This document shows positions 29,901 to 40,719 of a DNA stretch of 64,000 nt, piece by piece. The stretch comes from Cupriavidus sp. (lineage in GTDB: Bacteria > Pseudomonadota > Gammaproteobacteria > Burkholderiales > Burkholderiaceae): positions 1 to 64,000 of the forward strand of contig JAPSLP010000017.1 in NCBI GenBank assembly GCA_031180665.1. The letters run 5' to 3'. The stretch's first letter is position 1; the number at the start of each line of letters is the position of its first letter. The notes under the pieces are model-generated. The model ran no database searches. It was not told the origin of the DNA and was given only the letters and a program-made list of their open reading frames with translations. A program made the translations under genes and the position numbers.

Positions 29901-29941
29901 GCCTCATGGCAGGTCGGGGCGCCTCATGACGCGGCATGACG

Positions 29942-30697
29942 TCACGATGGATAAGGCGGGACGAGTTCGCGCCAACCGAGCCGCCGGACGCGGCCGCCTC
30001 CCGGCTGGCTTGCCGCTGCGCGCCGTGAAGACGGATCGATCCATTCCGGTTCGATCCATTCGGTCTGCAGCACGACGCGCGCGGCCGGGTCGCGTCCCTG
30101 GCCGAGCGCAGTGATGCGATAGCGCTGCGGTGGCACGCCAGCGGGCGCCGATCCGCCGGTGTTGTTTGGCGGCAGGCGTTCGATCAGATACCGCGGCACG
30201 GTGGTCGCGCCGGCCATCTCCGCCGGGATGACGGGCAGGGTCGCGCCGGTTACGCTTCCGACCGGGACACCGATGGCGTCCGCTGGCAGGGGCTGATCCA
30301 TCCAGGCGCGCCACGGCGGCGGCTGGCCCAGCGCGGGACTGCACAGGCCGCGCTGCGCCTGCGCGCCGCAACGGCCGGGCGCAGGCCACGAGCCGAGGCG
30401 GTCATTGCGGCCGGCCGGCGGCGCGCTGGCGGCAGTTCCCGCCATGGCGGCAGTTCCCCCAATAGGCGCAGTTGCGCTCAGCAAATCGTGCTCGCCATCG
30501 AGCAGCGCGAGCTCCGCGCCACGAAACGCAATCTCGCGCTCGAGCCGCTGACCGATTGCCTGATGTCCGGCCATCAGCAGCACGAACAGCGCACCGGCCA
30601 GAGCGAGGGTCAGCGTCGACAGCACGACCACGGAAATCAGCGTGATGGCGCCGCGTGCGGCTTGGGGCGGCATCCCATCGCCGGTGGTCCTCAGCAT
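29942..30697 (-). CDS. PilX-like minor pilin assembly protein
   Basis: MLRTTGDGMPPQAARGAITLISVVVLSTLTLALAGALFVLLMAGHQAIGQRLEREIAFRGAELALLDGEHDL, PilX N-terminal topology, followed by the PilE gene. Confidence 0.75.
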   Translation of the reverse strand: MLRTTGDGMPPQAARGAITLISVVVLSTLTLALAGALFVLLMAGHQAIGQRLEREIAFRGAELALLDGEHDLLSATAPIGGTAAMAGTAASAPPAGRNDRLGSWPAPGRCGAQAQRGLCSPALGQPPPWRAWMDQPLPADAIGVPVGSVTGATLPVIPAEMAGATTVPRYLIERLPPNNTGGSAPAGVPPQRYRITALGQGRDPAARVVLQTEWIEPEWIDPSSRRAAASQPGGGRVRRLGWRELVPPYPS

Positions 30698-31710
30698 GGC
30701 GACCCCGCGCAGAACGGCGCGTTGCGCAGCCACACCGTGGTGGCGAAGACCCGCCGCGAAGCAGTGAGCCGTGAGCGCGGCAGGTAGGCGATATCGTCGC
30801 CTGGCTCGCCGGCCGTGCGCGCCGGCAGCAGGGGCAAGGGCGTCGCAGCCGTGCCCGGCATGCCAGCGCCGGTACGCAGTACCAGGGCGATCTGCACGGC
30901 CAACACCTTGCGCCACGCCTCCATTCCGCCGATCGCAAGCTCGCTGGCGCGCAGGAAGGTGTCGACGCGGCCATCGCCGTCGCGATCGACGCCATAGCGC
31001 AGTTGCAGGGTCTCGACACCGCGGGCGAGTGCTCCCGTGCTCCACGTCGTGCCGCCGCCGCTGTCACTGCCGCGCCCGCTCCCGCCACTGTTGCCATCGC
31101 GGCGACCGGGATAGCGGCACAGCAATTGCGGCTCGCCGTCGGCGCCGTTGGCGACGTACAGCAGGTTGGCGGTCAGGTAGCGGGCCGCCTGCGGCGACGA
31201 GGCCGGTGCCGTTTCCACAGCGGCCACCGCGATGGGGACCGGATAACCGCTGCAGTCGGACAGGTAGCGGTCGGGCACCGCCGGATCGCCGGCGGGATGG
31301 TTGCCGCCGAAGCGGATCAGCAGCGCATCGCTGCCGGCGACGCCGGGTTTGCCGCAGCTCAGTGCGTCGCCGAGCGTCGGCTGGCCGCAGTCGTCGCGGC
31401 CCATCAGCGGCGGGGGCAGGGCGGCGCTCGGTGCCGGATGCCAGCCCGCATGGCGCAGCAGCGCAGCAACCGCTTCGAGCAGGGCGCCGCCGCGCTGCTC
31501 CAGTTCGCGTTGCTCGGCGGCCAGGACATAGGCCGATCGCATGGTCAGGAAGACCGTCATCGCCGCGCTGCTCGCCAGTGCTCCGAGCAGCAGGCCGACC
31601 ATCACCTCGACCAGCGACCATCCTTGCATCGCGGCGGACTGCCATGGCGTACGGACGCGGCTGAGCAGAGCCGATCCGCTCGCCCACGGGGCGACGATTG
31701 CCGGCCTCAT
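30691..31710 (-). CDS. PilW-family minor pilin
   Basis: QGWSLVEVMVGLLLGALASSAAMTVFLTMRSAYVLAAEQRELEQRGGALLEAVAALLRHAGW plus C-terminal pilus assembly domain. Confidence 0.85.
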   Translation of the reverse strand: MRPAIVAPWASGSALLSRVRTPWQSAAMQGWSLVEVMVGLLLGALASSAAMTVFLTMRSAYVLAAEQRELEQRGGALLEAVAALLRHAGWHPAPSAALPPPLMGRDDCGQPTLGDALSCGKPGVAGSDALLIRFGGNHPAGDPAVPDRYLSDCSGYPVPIAVAAVETAPASSPQAARYLTANLLYVANGADGEPQLLCRYPGRRDGNSGGSGRGSDSGGGTTWSTGALARGVETLQLRYGVDRDGDGRVDTFLRASELAIGGMEAWRKVLAVQIALVLRTGAGMPGTAATPLPLLPARTAGEPGDDIAYLPRSRLTASRRVFATTVWLRNAPFCAGSPC

Positions 31711-32120
31711 GGCCGCAACCGCAGCGCGATGGCGCGCAATGCGGTACGGGATTGGGCCGCATCGGCGTCGTTGCGCATGCCGGACGCGGGCGGCAAGGGA
31801 CCGACCACGACCACGCGTTGGCCGGCCGGGCAGCTCGATTGCGCCGCGTTCGCCGGCAGCGAGGCGCACCAGCGTGGCGCTGGCACGCCCGGCATCTGCG
31901 CGAGCGCGGGGAGCCGGACGGGATCGGGAACGGCATCCGGCCCCGCCAGCCCTGCCAGTTCGGCGCCCTCGGCGGCGAGCCGCAGGGCCTGGGCGATCCG
32001 CAAGGGCTCACGCCACCATTGCAGCGTCGTTGGCGCGAGCCCGGCCAGCGGCAGCAGGCCGATGCCGAGCACGGCGAGCGCGACCAGCGCTTCGAGCAGC
32101 AGATACCCTCTGTGGCGCAC
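31707..32120 (-). CDS. PilV-family minor pilin
   Basis: VRHRGYLLLEALVALAVLGIGLLPLAGLAPTTLQWWREPLRIAQALRLAAEGAELAG; GTG at 32120 is the likely start, since the ORF upstream of it is low-complexity repeat. Confidence 0.8.
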   Translation of the reverse strand: MRHRGYLLLEALVALAVLGIGLLPLAGLAPTTLQWWREPLRIAQALRLAAEGAELAGLAGPDAVPDPVRLPALAQMPGVPAPRWCASLPANAAQSSCPAGQRVVVVGPLPPASGMRNDADAAQSRTALRAIALRLRP

Positions 32121-32220
32121 GCGCCAGCGGTCAGATAAATGGGGAAAAGAAGCGAGGTGGCAATCGACGCGCCAGGGAAGGGCGCCGGCAGTCAAAGCGC
32201 CGGAAGGCGCCGGAGCGGTC

Positions 32221-32382
32221 GATAACGCGGAAGCCGCGGATAACGCCGTAGCGCTCGACAACTCGGAAGCGGCCGACAACGGCGAAGCGGTCGATAACGC
32301 GGACGCCGCCCATAACGCCGTAGCGTTCGAAGACTGGGAAGGCGCCGACAACGCCGAAGCGGTCGGTGAGGCCGAAATCGCC
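32221..32382. repeat. degenerate 18-bp tandem repeat with 72-bp higher-order periodicity
   Basis: Nine 18-bp units beginning gataacgcggaagccgcg / gataacgccgtagcgctc / gacaactcggaagcggcc / gacaacggcgaagcggtc; units 1-4 resemble units 5-8. Confidence 0.85.
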
Positions 32383-32553
32383 GAAGGGATCGCAATCATC
32401 GCTCTGGTCCTGTGCGTGACAAGCGAGGACCAGATTAATCGTCAGCGAGCGGGGATGAGGTTTCGGACCGTGGAGGATTCGACAAGGATTGCAACAGCGG
32501 CAACGGCAACCACCGCGGCAACCGGCGGCGACGGCAACAAGCAGCTGCAAGCA

Positions 32554-32608
32554 GCAACGAGACAGCAACGAGACAGCAACGAGACAGCAACGAGACAGCA
32601 ACGAGACA
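32554..32608. repeat. 11-bp perfect tandem repeat, 5 units
   Basis: gcaacgagaca x5, flanked by degenerate gcaacaagcag/ggcaacaagcag units. Confidence 0.95.
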
Positions 32609-32690
32609 GCAACAAGCAGCGTCAGGCAGGAACAAGCAGCGCCAGGCAGCGACAGGCCGCAAGGCCCTGGCGCCACGGCGAGGCAACGCC

Positions 32691-33155
32691 TCAGCGCTTG
32701 CCGTTGGGCGAGCTGACTTCGGCCAGCACGTCGGAGAACTCGGACACGTCCTCGAAGCTGCGGTACACCGACGCGAAACGGATATAGGCGATCTTGTCGA
32801 GCTTGCGCAGCTCGCGCATCACCAGTTCGCCGACCTGGCTGCTGGGGATTTCCTTCTGTCCCAGCGCCAGCAGCTTTTCCTCGATGCGCGCGATCGCCTC
32901 GTCGATGGCCTCGGCCGACACCGGCCGCTTGCGCAGGGCCAGCCGCATCGAATCCTTGAGCTTGCTGCGCGCGTAATCGACCCGGCTGCCGTTCTTCTTG
33001 ACGATGGCCGGGAAGAACAGCTCGATCCGCTCATAGGTGGTGAAGCGCCGGTCGCAGGCCTCGCAACGGCGGCGCCGGCGCACGGTATCGCCTTCCTCGG
33101 ACATGCGGGTGTCGAGCACCTGGGTATTGGAGTGACCGCAGAAGGGACATTTCAT
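32691..33155 (-). CDS. nrdR: transcriptional repressor NrdR
   Basis: [43 protein letters not shown] zinc ribbon and ATP-cone. Confidence 0.97.
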   Translation of the reverse strand: MKCPFCGHSNTQVLDTRMSEEGDTVRRRRRCEACDRRFTTYERIELFFPAIVKKNGSRVDYARSKLKDSMRLALRKRPVSAEAIDEAIARIEEKLLALGQKEIPSSQVGELVMRELRKLDKIAYIRFASVYRSFEDVSEFSDVLAEVSSPNGKR

Positions 33156-33228
33156 CGGACCACCTGGAGGCGGGGGTTGAGCGGCCGCGCGCCGCCCGGC
33201 GGAGCGGACGGCGCGCGGCGACGGCCGA

Positions 33229-34476
33229 TCAGCCGTAGACCGGGAAGCGCTTGGTCAGCGCCGCGACCTGCTCGCGCACGCGCGCGATGTTGTCGGCGTC
33301 GTGCGGGTTGTCCAGCACGTCGGCGATCAGGTTGGCGACCTGGCGCGCTTCCTCTTCCTTGAAGCCGCGCGTGGTCATCGCCGGCGAGCCCAGGCGGATG
33401 CCCGAGGTGACGAACGGCTTTTCCGGATCGTTGGGGATCGCGTTCTTGTTGACCGTGATATGCGCGTCGCCCAGGATCTTCTCGGCTTCCTTGCCGGTGA
33501 TCTGCTTGGCGCGCAGGTCGACCAGCATCACGTGGCTCTCGGTGCGGCCCGAGACGATGCGCAGTCCGCGTGCAATCAGGGTCTCGGCCAGCGCCTGGGC
33601 GTTCTTGACGACCTGCTGCTGATAGGCCTTGAACTCGGGCGACAGCGCTTCCTTGAAGGCGACCGCCTTGCCGGCGATCACGTGCATCAGCGGGCCGCCC
33701 TGGATGCCGGGGAAGATCGCCGAGTTGATGGCCTTCTCATGCTCGGCCTTCATCAGGATCACGCCGCCGCGCGGGCCGCGCAGGCTCTTGTGCGTGGTGG
33801 TGGTGACGAAGTCGGCGTGCGGCACCGGGTTCGGGTAGACGCCCGCGGCGATCAGGCCCGCGTAGTGCGCCATGTCGACCATGAAATAGGCGCCGACCGA
33901 CTTGGCCACCGCGGCGATGCGCTCGAAGTCGATGCGCAGCGAAAAGGCCGACGCGCCGGCGATGATCAGCTTCGGCTTCTTCTCCTGGGCCAGCTTTTCC
34001 AGCGCGCCGTAGTCGATGTCCTCGTCGGCGTTCAGGCCGTAGCTGACCACGTTGAACCACTTGCCGCTCATGTTGAGCGCCATGCCGTGGGTCAGGTGGC
34101 CGCCTTCCGCCAGGCTCATGCCCATGATGGTGTCGCCCGGCTTGAGCACGGCGAAGAACACGCCCTGGTTGGCCTGCGAGCCCGAGTTCGGCTGCACGTT
34201 GGCGGCCTCGGCGCCGAACAGCTGCTTGACGCGGTCGATCGCCAGCTGCTCGACGATGTCGACGTATTCGCAACCGCCGTAGTAGCGCTTGCCGGGATAG
34301 CCCTCGGCGTACTTGTTGGTCAGCTGCGAGCCCTGGGCGGCCATCACGGCCGGCGAGGTGTAGTTCTCGGAGGCGATCAGCTCGATATGGTCTTCCTGGC
34401 GCTGATTTTCCTGCTGGATGGCGGACCAGAGTTCGGGATCGATCTGGTCGATCGTGTAGCGGCTGCGTTCGAACAT
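33229..34476 (-). CDS. glyA: serine hydroxymethyltransferase
   Basis: [73 protein letters not shown]. Confidence 0.97.
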   Translation of the reverse strand: MFERSRYTIDQIDPELWSAIQQENQRQEDHIELIASENYTSPAVMAAQGSQLTNKYAEGYPGKRYYGGCEYVDIVEQLAIDRVKQLFGAEAANVQPNSGSQANQGVFFAVLKPGDTIMGMSLAEGGHLTHGMALNMSGKWFNVVSYGLNADEDIDYGALEKLAQEKKPKLIIAGASAFSLRIDFERIAAVAKSVGAYFMVDMAHYAGLIAAGVYPNPVPHADFVTTTTHKSLRGPRGGVILMKAEHEKAINSAIFPGIQGGPLMHVIAGKAVAFKEALSPEFKAYQQQVVKNAQALAETLIARGLRIVSGRTESHVMLVDLRAKQITGKEAEKILGDAHITVNKNAIPNDPEKPFVTSGIRLGSPAMTTRGFKEEEARQVANLIADVLDNPHDADNIARVREQVAALTKRFPVYG

Positions 34477-34977
34477 GGCGAAACTCGTCTGTAGAAGGAT
34501 CGGTGAAAACCGTCGGATGACGGCGGATTGACCGAAGAATACGGGAACGGAACGACGGTAGGGCGCGCGGGGAAGACGCATGCGAACCGCGTCGCCGGTT
34601 TGGGCGCGGGGCCCGGATTGGCGGCGCAGGGCGCACCCTGCTTCCCATTCGCTGGCCCAGGCGAGCGGCAGGCGCGGCGGCTATCGCAAGGGACCGCGGC
34701 CGGGCATTGCGCCCTGGCTTCGGACCGCTTCCGGTGGCTTGGCGCCAGAGATCTTGCGCTTCCTCGTGGTAGTACCCACTGACTTCGCCAGTCGCGCAAG
34801 GTGGAATGGTTGGCCGGAGTTTACGCGAGGCCCCGGCTCGCCGCAAGCCGGCAAGGCCGCCTCGGACCGGGCCTGGCGGGGCAGGCAAGGCGGCTTCGTC
34901 TGTAGGACGGCCTGGCGTTGCGTTGTCGGACGCCGTGTGACACCGGAGCCGCGCCCGCGTCCGTTACAATCGCGGCC

Positions 34978-35378
34978 ATGACGAATTTCGTATGGCCCCT
35001 GCGCGTCTACTGGGAAGACACCGACGCCGGCGGGGTGGTGTTCTACGCCAACTACCTCAAGTTTTTCGAACGTGCGCGCACCGAATGGCTGCGCTCGCTG
35101 GGTATCGAGCAGCAGGCCCTCGCCGAGGAATCCGGCGTGGTCTTTGTCGTGCGCAGCACAGCGGTGGAATACAATGCGCCCGCCCGGCTGGACGACCTGC
35201 TGGAGATCCGCACCCGTATTGAACGGGTCGGTCCGGCCTCGGTCCAATTCGCCCAGGAAGCGTGGCGCGGGCCGCTGATGCTGGCCGCGGGCGCGATCCG
35301 GGTGGGATGCGTGGACCGCGACAGCTTCCGCCCGGCCCCGATTCCCGCACCCGTCCTCGCAACCATCAAGACCGCCCG

Positions 35379-35382
<4 letters not shown>
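34978..35382 (+). CDS. ybgC: tol-pal system-associated acyl-CoA thioesterase
   Basis: MTNFVWPLRVYWEDTDAGGVVFYANYLKFFERARTEWLRSLG; immediately upstream of tolQ. Confidence 0.95.
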
Positions 35383-36062
<680 letters not shown>

Positions 36063-36088
36063 AGCCCAGGCCATAGGAGAAGCGCAGC

Positions 36089-36526
36089 ATGGCAGCCATT
36101 CAGCGCCGCGGCGGCTCCCGCCGCCGGGCCAGCGCCGACATCAACGTGGTGCCGTATATCGACGTGATGCTGGTTCTGCTCGTCATCTTCATGGTGGCGG
36201 CGCCGATCGTCAGCCCCGCCGTGGTCGACCTGCCCAGCGTGGCCGACGCCACGCCCCAGCAGAAGACGCCGCCGATCATCGTCACCGTGCACGAGGACGG
36301 CACGCTGACCGCGCGCGGCAAGAATCCCGAAGGCGGCTCGTTCGAGCGCAAGCTCGATACCGCGGGGCTGCTGGACTTCGTGCACCAGCGCCAGAACGAG
36401 AACCCGGACCAGCCCGTGGTGATCGCCGCCGCCCGCACGGTCAAGTACGAGGCGGTGCTCGACGTGATGTCCGAACTGAAGGCCGATGGCGTCAAGCGCG
36501 TCGGCCTGATGGTCAAGTCCAAGTAA
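36089..36526 (+). CDS. tolR: Tol-Pal system protein TolR
   Basis: RRRASADINVVPYIDVMLVLLVIFMVAAPIVSPAVVDLPSV. Confidence 0.96.
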   Translation: MAAIQRRGGSRRRASADINVVPYIDVMLVLLVIFMVAAPIVSPAVVDLPSVADATPQQKTPPIIVTVHEDGTLTARGKNPEGGSFERKLDTAGLLDFVHQRQNENPDQPVVIAAARTVKYEAVLDVMSELKADGVKRVGLMVKSK

Positions 36527-36577
36527 CCGCTGGATGACGACCGGATGTCGCCCGGAACCTTGCCGTTAGCCTTTGCC

Positions 36578-37585
36578 ATGAAGAACGCCGACTCCTACCC
36601 GTATCAGCCGGTCAAGGAACGCGGCACGCTGCGCTCCTTCCTGCTGGCGCTCTTCATGCACCTGCTGCTGGGCATCGTGCTGTATTACGGTGTCAACTGG
36701 CAGATCAGCACCCCCGCCGGCGTCGAGGCCGAGCTGTGGGAGGAAGTCCCCGACACCCCGGCCCCGGAGCCGACCCCGCGGCCGCAGCCGCAGCCGACCC
36801 CGGCGCCGCCGGCGCCCGTGGCGAAGCCCAAGCCCGAAGAGGACGCCGACATCGCGCTCGAGCGCCAGAAGCGCCGCGAAGCCGAGGCACGCGAGGCCGC
36901 GCGCAAGCAGGCGGAGCTCAAGGCGCGCCAGGAACGCGAGGAACGCGAGGCGGCCGAGCGCCGCGAGGCGCAGCGCAAGGAAGAACAACGCAAGGAAGCC
37001 CAGCGCAAGGAAGCCCAGCGCAAGGAAGAACAGCGCAAGGAAGAGCAGCGGAAAGAGGCCCAGCGCAAGGAAGACCAGCAGCGCGCCGAGGAGCAGAAGC
37101 GCAGGGAACAGGCCGAGCGCAAGGAAGAGCAGGCGAAGAAGGCCAAGGCGGACGCCGAGGCCAAGGCCAAGGCAAAGGCCGACGCGGATGCGAAGGCCAA
37201 GCGCGAGGCCGCCGCCAACGCCCAGCGCCAGGCCGAGCTGGCGCGCCTGAAGGCGCTGGCCGGCGGCAGCGGCTCGGGCGGCGGCACGTCGGAGAACGCC
37301 GGTTCGGGCGGGCGTGCGTCGCCGGGCTACGCCGACAAGGTGCGCCGCCGGGTCAAGCCGAACATCGTGTTTACCGAGGACGTGCAGGGCAATCCGACCG
37401 CCGTGGTGTCGGTGTCGCTGGCGCCGGACGGCTCGCTGCTGTCGGCCCGTCTGTCCAAGTCCAGCGGCAATTCGGCCTGGGACAACGCCGTGCTGCGCGC
37501 GGTCGAGCGTTCCGACCCGCTGCCGCGCGACGACAACGGCAAGGCGCCGTCCAGCTTCACGATCACGTTCCGGCCCAAGGACTGA
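36578..37585 (+). CDS. tolA: Tol-Pal system protein TolA
   Basis: N-terminal TM, long KEEQRKEAQ coiled-coil encoded by approximately 18-bp DNA repeats (about 36985-37080), C-terminal TolA/TonB-like domain. Confidence 0.94.
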   Translation: MKNADSYPYQPVKERGTLRSFLLALFMHLLLGIVLYYGVNWQISTPAGVEAELWEEVPDTPAPEPTPRPQPQPTPAPPAPVAKPKPEEDADIALERQKRREAEAREAARKQAELKARQEREEREAAERREAQRKEEQRKEAQRKEAQRKEEQRKEEQRKEAQRKEDQQRAEEQKRREQAERKEEQAKKAKADAEAKAKAKADADAKAKREAAANAQRQAELARLKALAGGSGSGGGTSENAGSGGRASPGYADKVRRRVKPNIVFTEDVQGNPTAVVSVSLAPDGSLLSARLSKSSGNSAWDNAVLRAVERSDPLPRDDNGKAPSSFTITFRPKD

Positions 37586-37756
37586 GGACGGGCAAGCGTA
37601 TGATTTGCAACATAGTGCAACCGGGATCGCTGGCCGCCGGTCGGCTGGCTACCATCGGCGGTTGCCTGGCGCGGCCCGGCGGCGCCTCGCTCCGCGCGCC
37701 GTTGCCGACGCGCCCGATGCATCGATTGACGATCTCGATATAGATAGAGGAGCAGC

Positions 37757-39142
37757 ATGCGATCGCTTTTGGCCCTTTTGGCCCATGGGGGCTTCGCCTA
37801 TCGGGCGGCCGACGCCCGCCAACGCACCCCGGCCACCCCCCTCGACAGCCGGCGCACGGCCCGTTCGGCCGTGCTGGCCTGGATCACCATGGCGCTGGCC
37901 ATGATGCTGACGATGGGCACGGCCCACGCCCAGCTGAACGTCGAAATCTCCGGCGTCGGCTCCAGCCAGTTCCCCATCGCCGTCGCCAATTTCCAGAATG
38001 AAGGCGCGGCGCCGACCAATCTGACGGCGATCATCCGCGCCGACCTGCAGCGCAGCGGGCGTTTCCGCAACGTCGACGTGGCCGGCGCGACCGTGCCCGA
38101 GACCGCCAATGTCGACCTGGCCGGCTGGAAGACCCGCGGCGCCGACGCCTTCGTCGCCGGCAGCGTGACGCCGGCCGGCGGCGGCCGCTACGAGGTGCGC
38201 TTTCGCCTGTACGACACGGTCAAGGGCGCGAGCCTCGGCGGCCTGGCCTTTACCGTCGGCCAGGACCAGCTGCGCGTGACGGCGCACAAGATCGCCGACT
38301 ATATCTACGAGAAGCTGCTGGGCGAGCGCGGCGTGTTCGCGACCCGCCTGTCGTACGTCTCGCGCGTCGGCAACCGCTTCCAGCTGCTGATCTCCGACTC
38401 CGACGGCCAGAATTCGCGTGTCGCGCTGACCAGCAACGAGCCGATCATCTCGCCGTCGTGGTCGCCGGACGGCGCCAAGGTGGCCTACGTCTCGTTCGAG
38501 GCGAAGAAGCCGGTGGTCTACGTGCATGACCTGGCCACGGGCCGCCGCACGCTGGTGTCGAACCAGAAGGGCAACAACAGTGCCCCGGCATGGTCGCCCG
38601 ATGGCCGCCATCTGGCGCTGGCGCTGTCCCGCGACGGCAATACGCAGATCTACCAGGTCAATGCCGACGGTTCGGGGCTGCGCCGCCTGAGCCGCAGCAG
38701 CGCGATCGACACCGAGCCGCAGTATTCGCCGGACGGCCGCCATATCTATTTCACCAGCGACCGCGGCGGTGCGCCGCAGATCTACCGCATGCCGGCCGCC
38801 GGCGAGGAGTCGGGTCCGGCGCAGCGCGTGACCTTCAAGGGCAACTACAACGTCAGCCCGCGGGTCTCGCCGGACGGCAAGCAACTGGCGTACATTAGCC
38901 GCGGCGGCGGCTTCAAGCTGCAGCTGATGGACCTGGGCAGCGGCGATGTCACCGCGCTGACCGATACGGCCAACGACGAGGCGCCCAGCTTCGCGGCCAA
39001 CGGCAAGTACATTCTCTACGCCACTCGCGTCGGCGGTCGCGCGGTGCTGGCGGCGGTGTCGACCGATGGACGTACCAAGCAGGTTTTGTCGCTCCAGTCC
39101 GGCGAGGTTCGCGAGCCGTCCTGGGGACCCTTCATGCAATAA
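37757..39142 (+). CDS. tolB: Tol-Pal system beta-propeller protein TolB
   Basis: [37 protein letters not shown]...[33 protein letters not shown]. Confidence 0.97.
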   Translation: MRSLLALLAHGGFAYRAADARQRTPATPLDSRRTARSAVLAWITMALAMMLTMGTAHAQLNVEISGVGSSQFPIAVANFQNEGAAPTNLTAIIRADLQRSGRFRNVDVAGATVPETANVDLAGWKTRGADAFVAGSVTPAGGGRYEVRFRLYDTVKGASLGGLAFTVGQDQLRVTAHKIADYIYEKLLGERGVFATRLSYVSRVGNRFQLLISDSDGQNSRVALTSNEPIISPSWSPDGAKVAYVSFEAKKPVVYVHDLATGRRTLVSNQKGNNSAPAWSPDGRHLALALSRDGNTQIYQVNADGSGLRRLSRSSAIDTEPQYSPDGRHIYFTSDRGGAPQIYRMPAAGEESGPAQRVTFKGNYNVSPRVSPDGKQLAYISRGGGFKLQLMDLGSGDVTALTDTANDEAPSFAANGKYILYATRVGGRAVLAAVSTDGRTKQVLSLQSGEVREPSWGPFMQ

Positions 39143-39163
39143 CAGAAACAGGAGCCTCCTACC

Positions 39164-39679
39164 ATGTCCAACATGATGACCAAGTCTCTCGCCATCGCCG
39201 TTCTGCTGACTCTTGGCGCCTGCTCGTCGGGCGTCAAGCTCGACGACTCCGCCAAGGCCGGTGCCGGCACCGGCGGCGCCGCGGCCGCCGACCCCCGCGC
39301 CGTCGCGCCGGTGGACGTCTCGCGCGATCCGCTGAACGACCCGAACAGCCCGCTGGCCCGCCGCAGCGTCTATTTCGACTTCGACAGCTACAGCGTCAAG
39401 CCGGAATACCAGGGCATGCTCAACGAGCACGCCAAGTACCTGCAGGGCAACCGCGGCCGCCGCATCCTGATCCAGGGCAACACCGACGAGCGCGGTACCA
39501 GCGAGTACAACCTGGCGCTGGGCCAGAAGCGTGCCGAGGCGGTGCGCCGTTCGCTGGCGACCATGGGCGTGCCCGAGAGCCAGATGGAAGCGGTCAGCCT
39601 GGGCAAGGAAAAGCCCAAGGCGCTCGGTCATGACGAAGCGTCGTGGGCAGAGAACCGCCGCGCCGATATCGTTTATTGA
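39164..39679 (+). CDS. pal: peptidoglycan-associated lipoprotein Pal
   Basis: Lipobox TLGACSS; RRSVYFDFDSYSVKPEYQGMLNEHAKYLQGN...IQGNTDERGTSEYNLALGQKRAEAVRRSL. Confidence 0.97.
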   Translation: MSNMMTKSLAIAVLLTLGACSSGVKLDDSAKAGAGTGGAAAADPRAVAPVDVSRDPLNDPNSPLARRSVYFDFDSYSVKPEYQGMLNEHAKYLQGNRGRRILIQGNTDERGTSEYNLALGQKRAEAVRRSLATMGVPESQMEAVSLGKEKPKALGHDEASWAENRRADIVY

Positions 39680-39746
39680 TGCGCGTCCGTTGATCCCGTC
39701 CCGGGCCGTTTCGATCCCTTGATCCTGCGCTGAAGAAAATCGATCC

Positions 39747-40505
39747 ATGAAAGCACGCGTCTTTACTCTGTCGTGGCTAGTCGCCGCAGTTTGTGCCGGG
39801 CTGTTGCCGGTCGCCCAGGCGCAGGCCGGTGTCTTCGACGATGACGAGGCGCGTCGCGCCATCATCACGCTGCGAGAGCAGTTCAATGGCTTCCAGGCCA
39901 CTGCCTCGCAGCGGATCGACCAGAACAGCCGCGCCCAGATCGATATCCAGAATCAGCTCGAAGGGATGCGCCAGGAAGTGGCGCGGCTGCGGGGCCAGAA
40001 CGAGGTGCTGCAGAACGAGGTGGCGAATCTGCAGCGCCAGCAGAAGGACTACTACGCGGACCTGGACGCCCGGCTCAAGAAGTTCGAGCCGCAGCAGGTC
40101 ACCGTGGAAGGCCAGCAGGGCCTGGCCCAGCCGGGCGAGAAGACCGAGTACGACGCCGCGCTCAAGCAGTTCCAGACCGGGGACTTCAAGGGCGCCGGCG
40201 CCAACTTCTCGGCCTTCATCAAGAAGTATCCGCAGAGCCCGTACCTGCCGCTGGCGCAGTTCTGGCTGGGCAATTCGCTGTACGCCCAGCGCGACTACCG
40301 CGGCTCGATCACGGTGCTGCAGAACATGGTGCAGGCCAACCCGACGCACCCCAAGGTGCCCGACGCGATGATCGCGATCGCCAACAACCAGCTGGAGTCG
40401 AACCAGAAGGTCGCGGCGCGCAAGACGCTCGAGCAGGTGGTGGCCAAGTACCCCGGTACCGAGGGCGCCCAGGCGGCCAGCAACCGGTTGAAGACGCTGA
40501 AGTAA
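39747..40505 (+). CDS. cpoB: cell division coordinator CpoB (YbgF)
   Basis: Signal peptide, coiled coil, TPR region [47 protein letters not shown]. Confidence 0.94.
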   Translation: MKARVFTLSWLVAAVCAGLLPVAQAQAGVFDDDEARRAIITLREQFNGFQATASQRIDQNSRAQIDIQNQLEGMRQEVARLRGQNEVLQNEVANLQRQQKDYYADLDARLKKFEPQQVTVEGQQGLAQPGEKTEYDAALKQFQTGDFKGAGANFSAFIKKYPQSPYLPLAQFWLGNSLYAQRDYRGSITVLQNMVQANPTHPKVPDAMIAIANNQLESNQKVAARKTLEQVVAKYPGTEGAQAASNRLKTLK

Positions 40506-40592
40506 GTGCTGTCGTCCCCGCGGCTGCGAGGATCCAGCGACTTCAAGCCGCATCTGCCAAGCCGGCGGGCCCCCGCTTTCGCGGGGGCGACA
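40506..40592. repeat. degenerate REP-like palindromic element
   Basis: cgtccccgcggctgcgaggatccagcgacttcaag...ggcgggcccccgctttcgcgggggcgacagg; CCCCCGCTTTCGCGGGGG palindrome. Confidence 0.65.
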
Positions 40593-40608
40593 GGTGGCAG
40601 GACGCCCA

Positions 40609-40632
40609 GGCCCGCGCAAGCGGGCCTTTTTT
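40609..40632 (+). terminator. intrinsic terminator
   Basis: GGCCCGC-GCAA-GCGGGCC-TTTTTT just downstream of cpoB. Confidence 0.85.
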
Positions 40633-40719
40633 CGTGGTCGCGCTAAAATAACGGGTTACCCGATTTACCGCGAGGGCCGACCGGCCTTCGCCCGCTACTC
40701 CGGCACGCGCCACCCCGAG

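Noticed and set aside
32221-32608. Possible CRISPR array
   Set aside because: Units are contiguous 18-bp and 11-bp tandem repeats with no unique spacers and no cas genes nearby.
34480-34977. Riboswitch or ncRNA in the glyA-ybgC gap
   Set aside because: I could not identify a convincing promoter plus conserved stem set; insufficient evidence by eye.
37649-39901. 750-aa minus-strand ORF opposite tolB-pal
   Set aside because: Shadow ORF; plus strand encodes full TolB and Pal.
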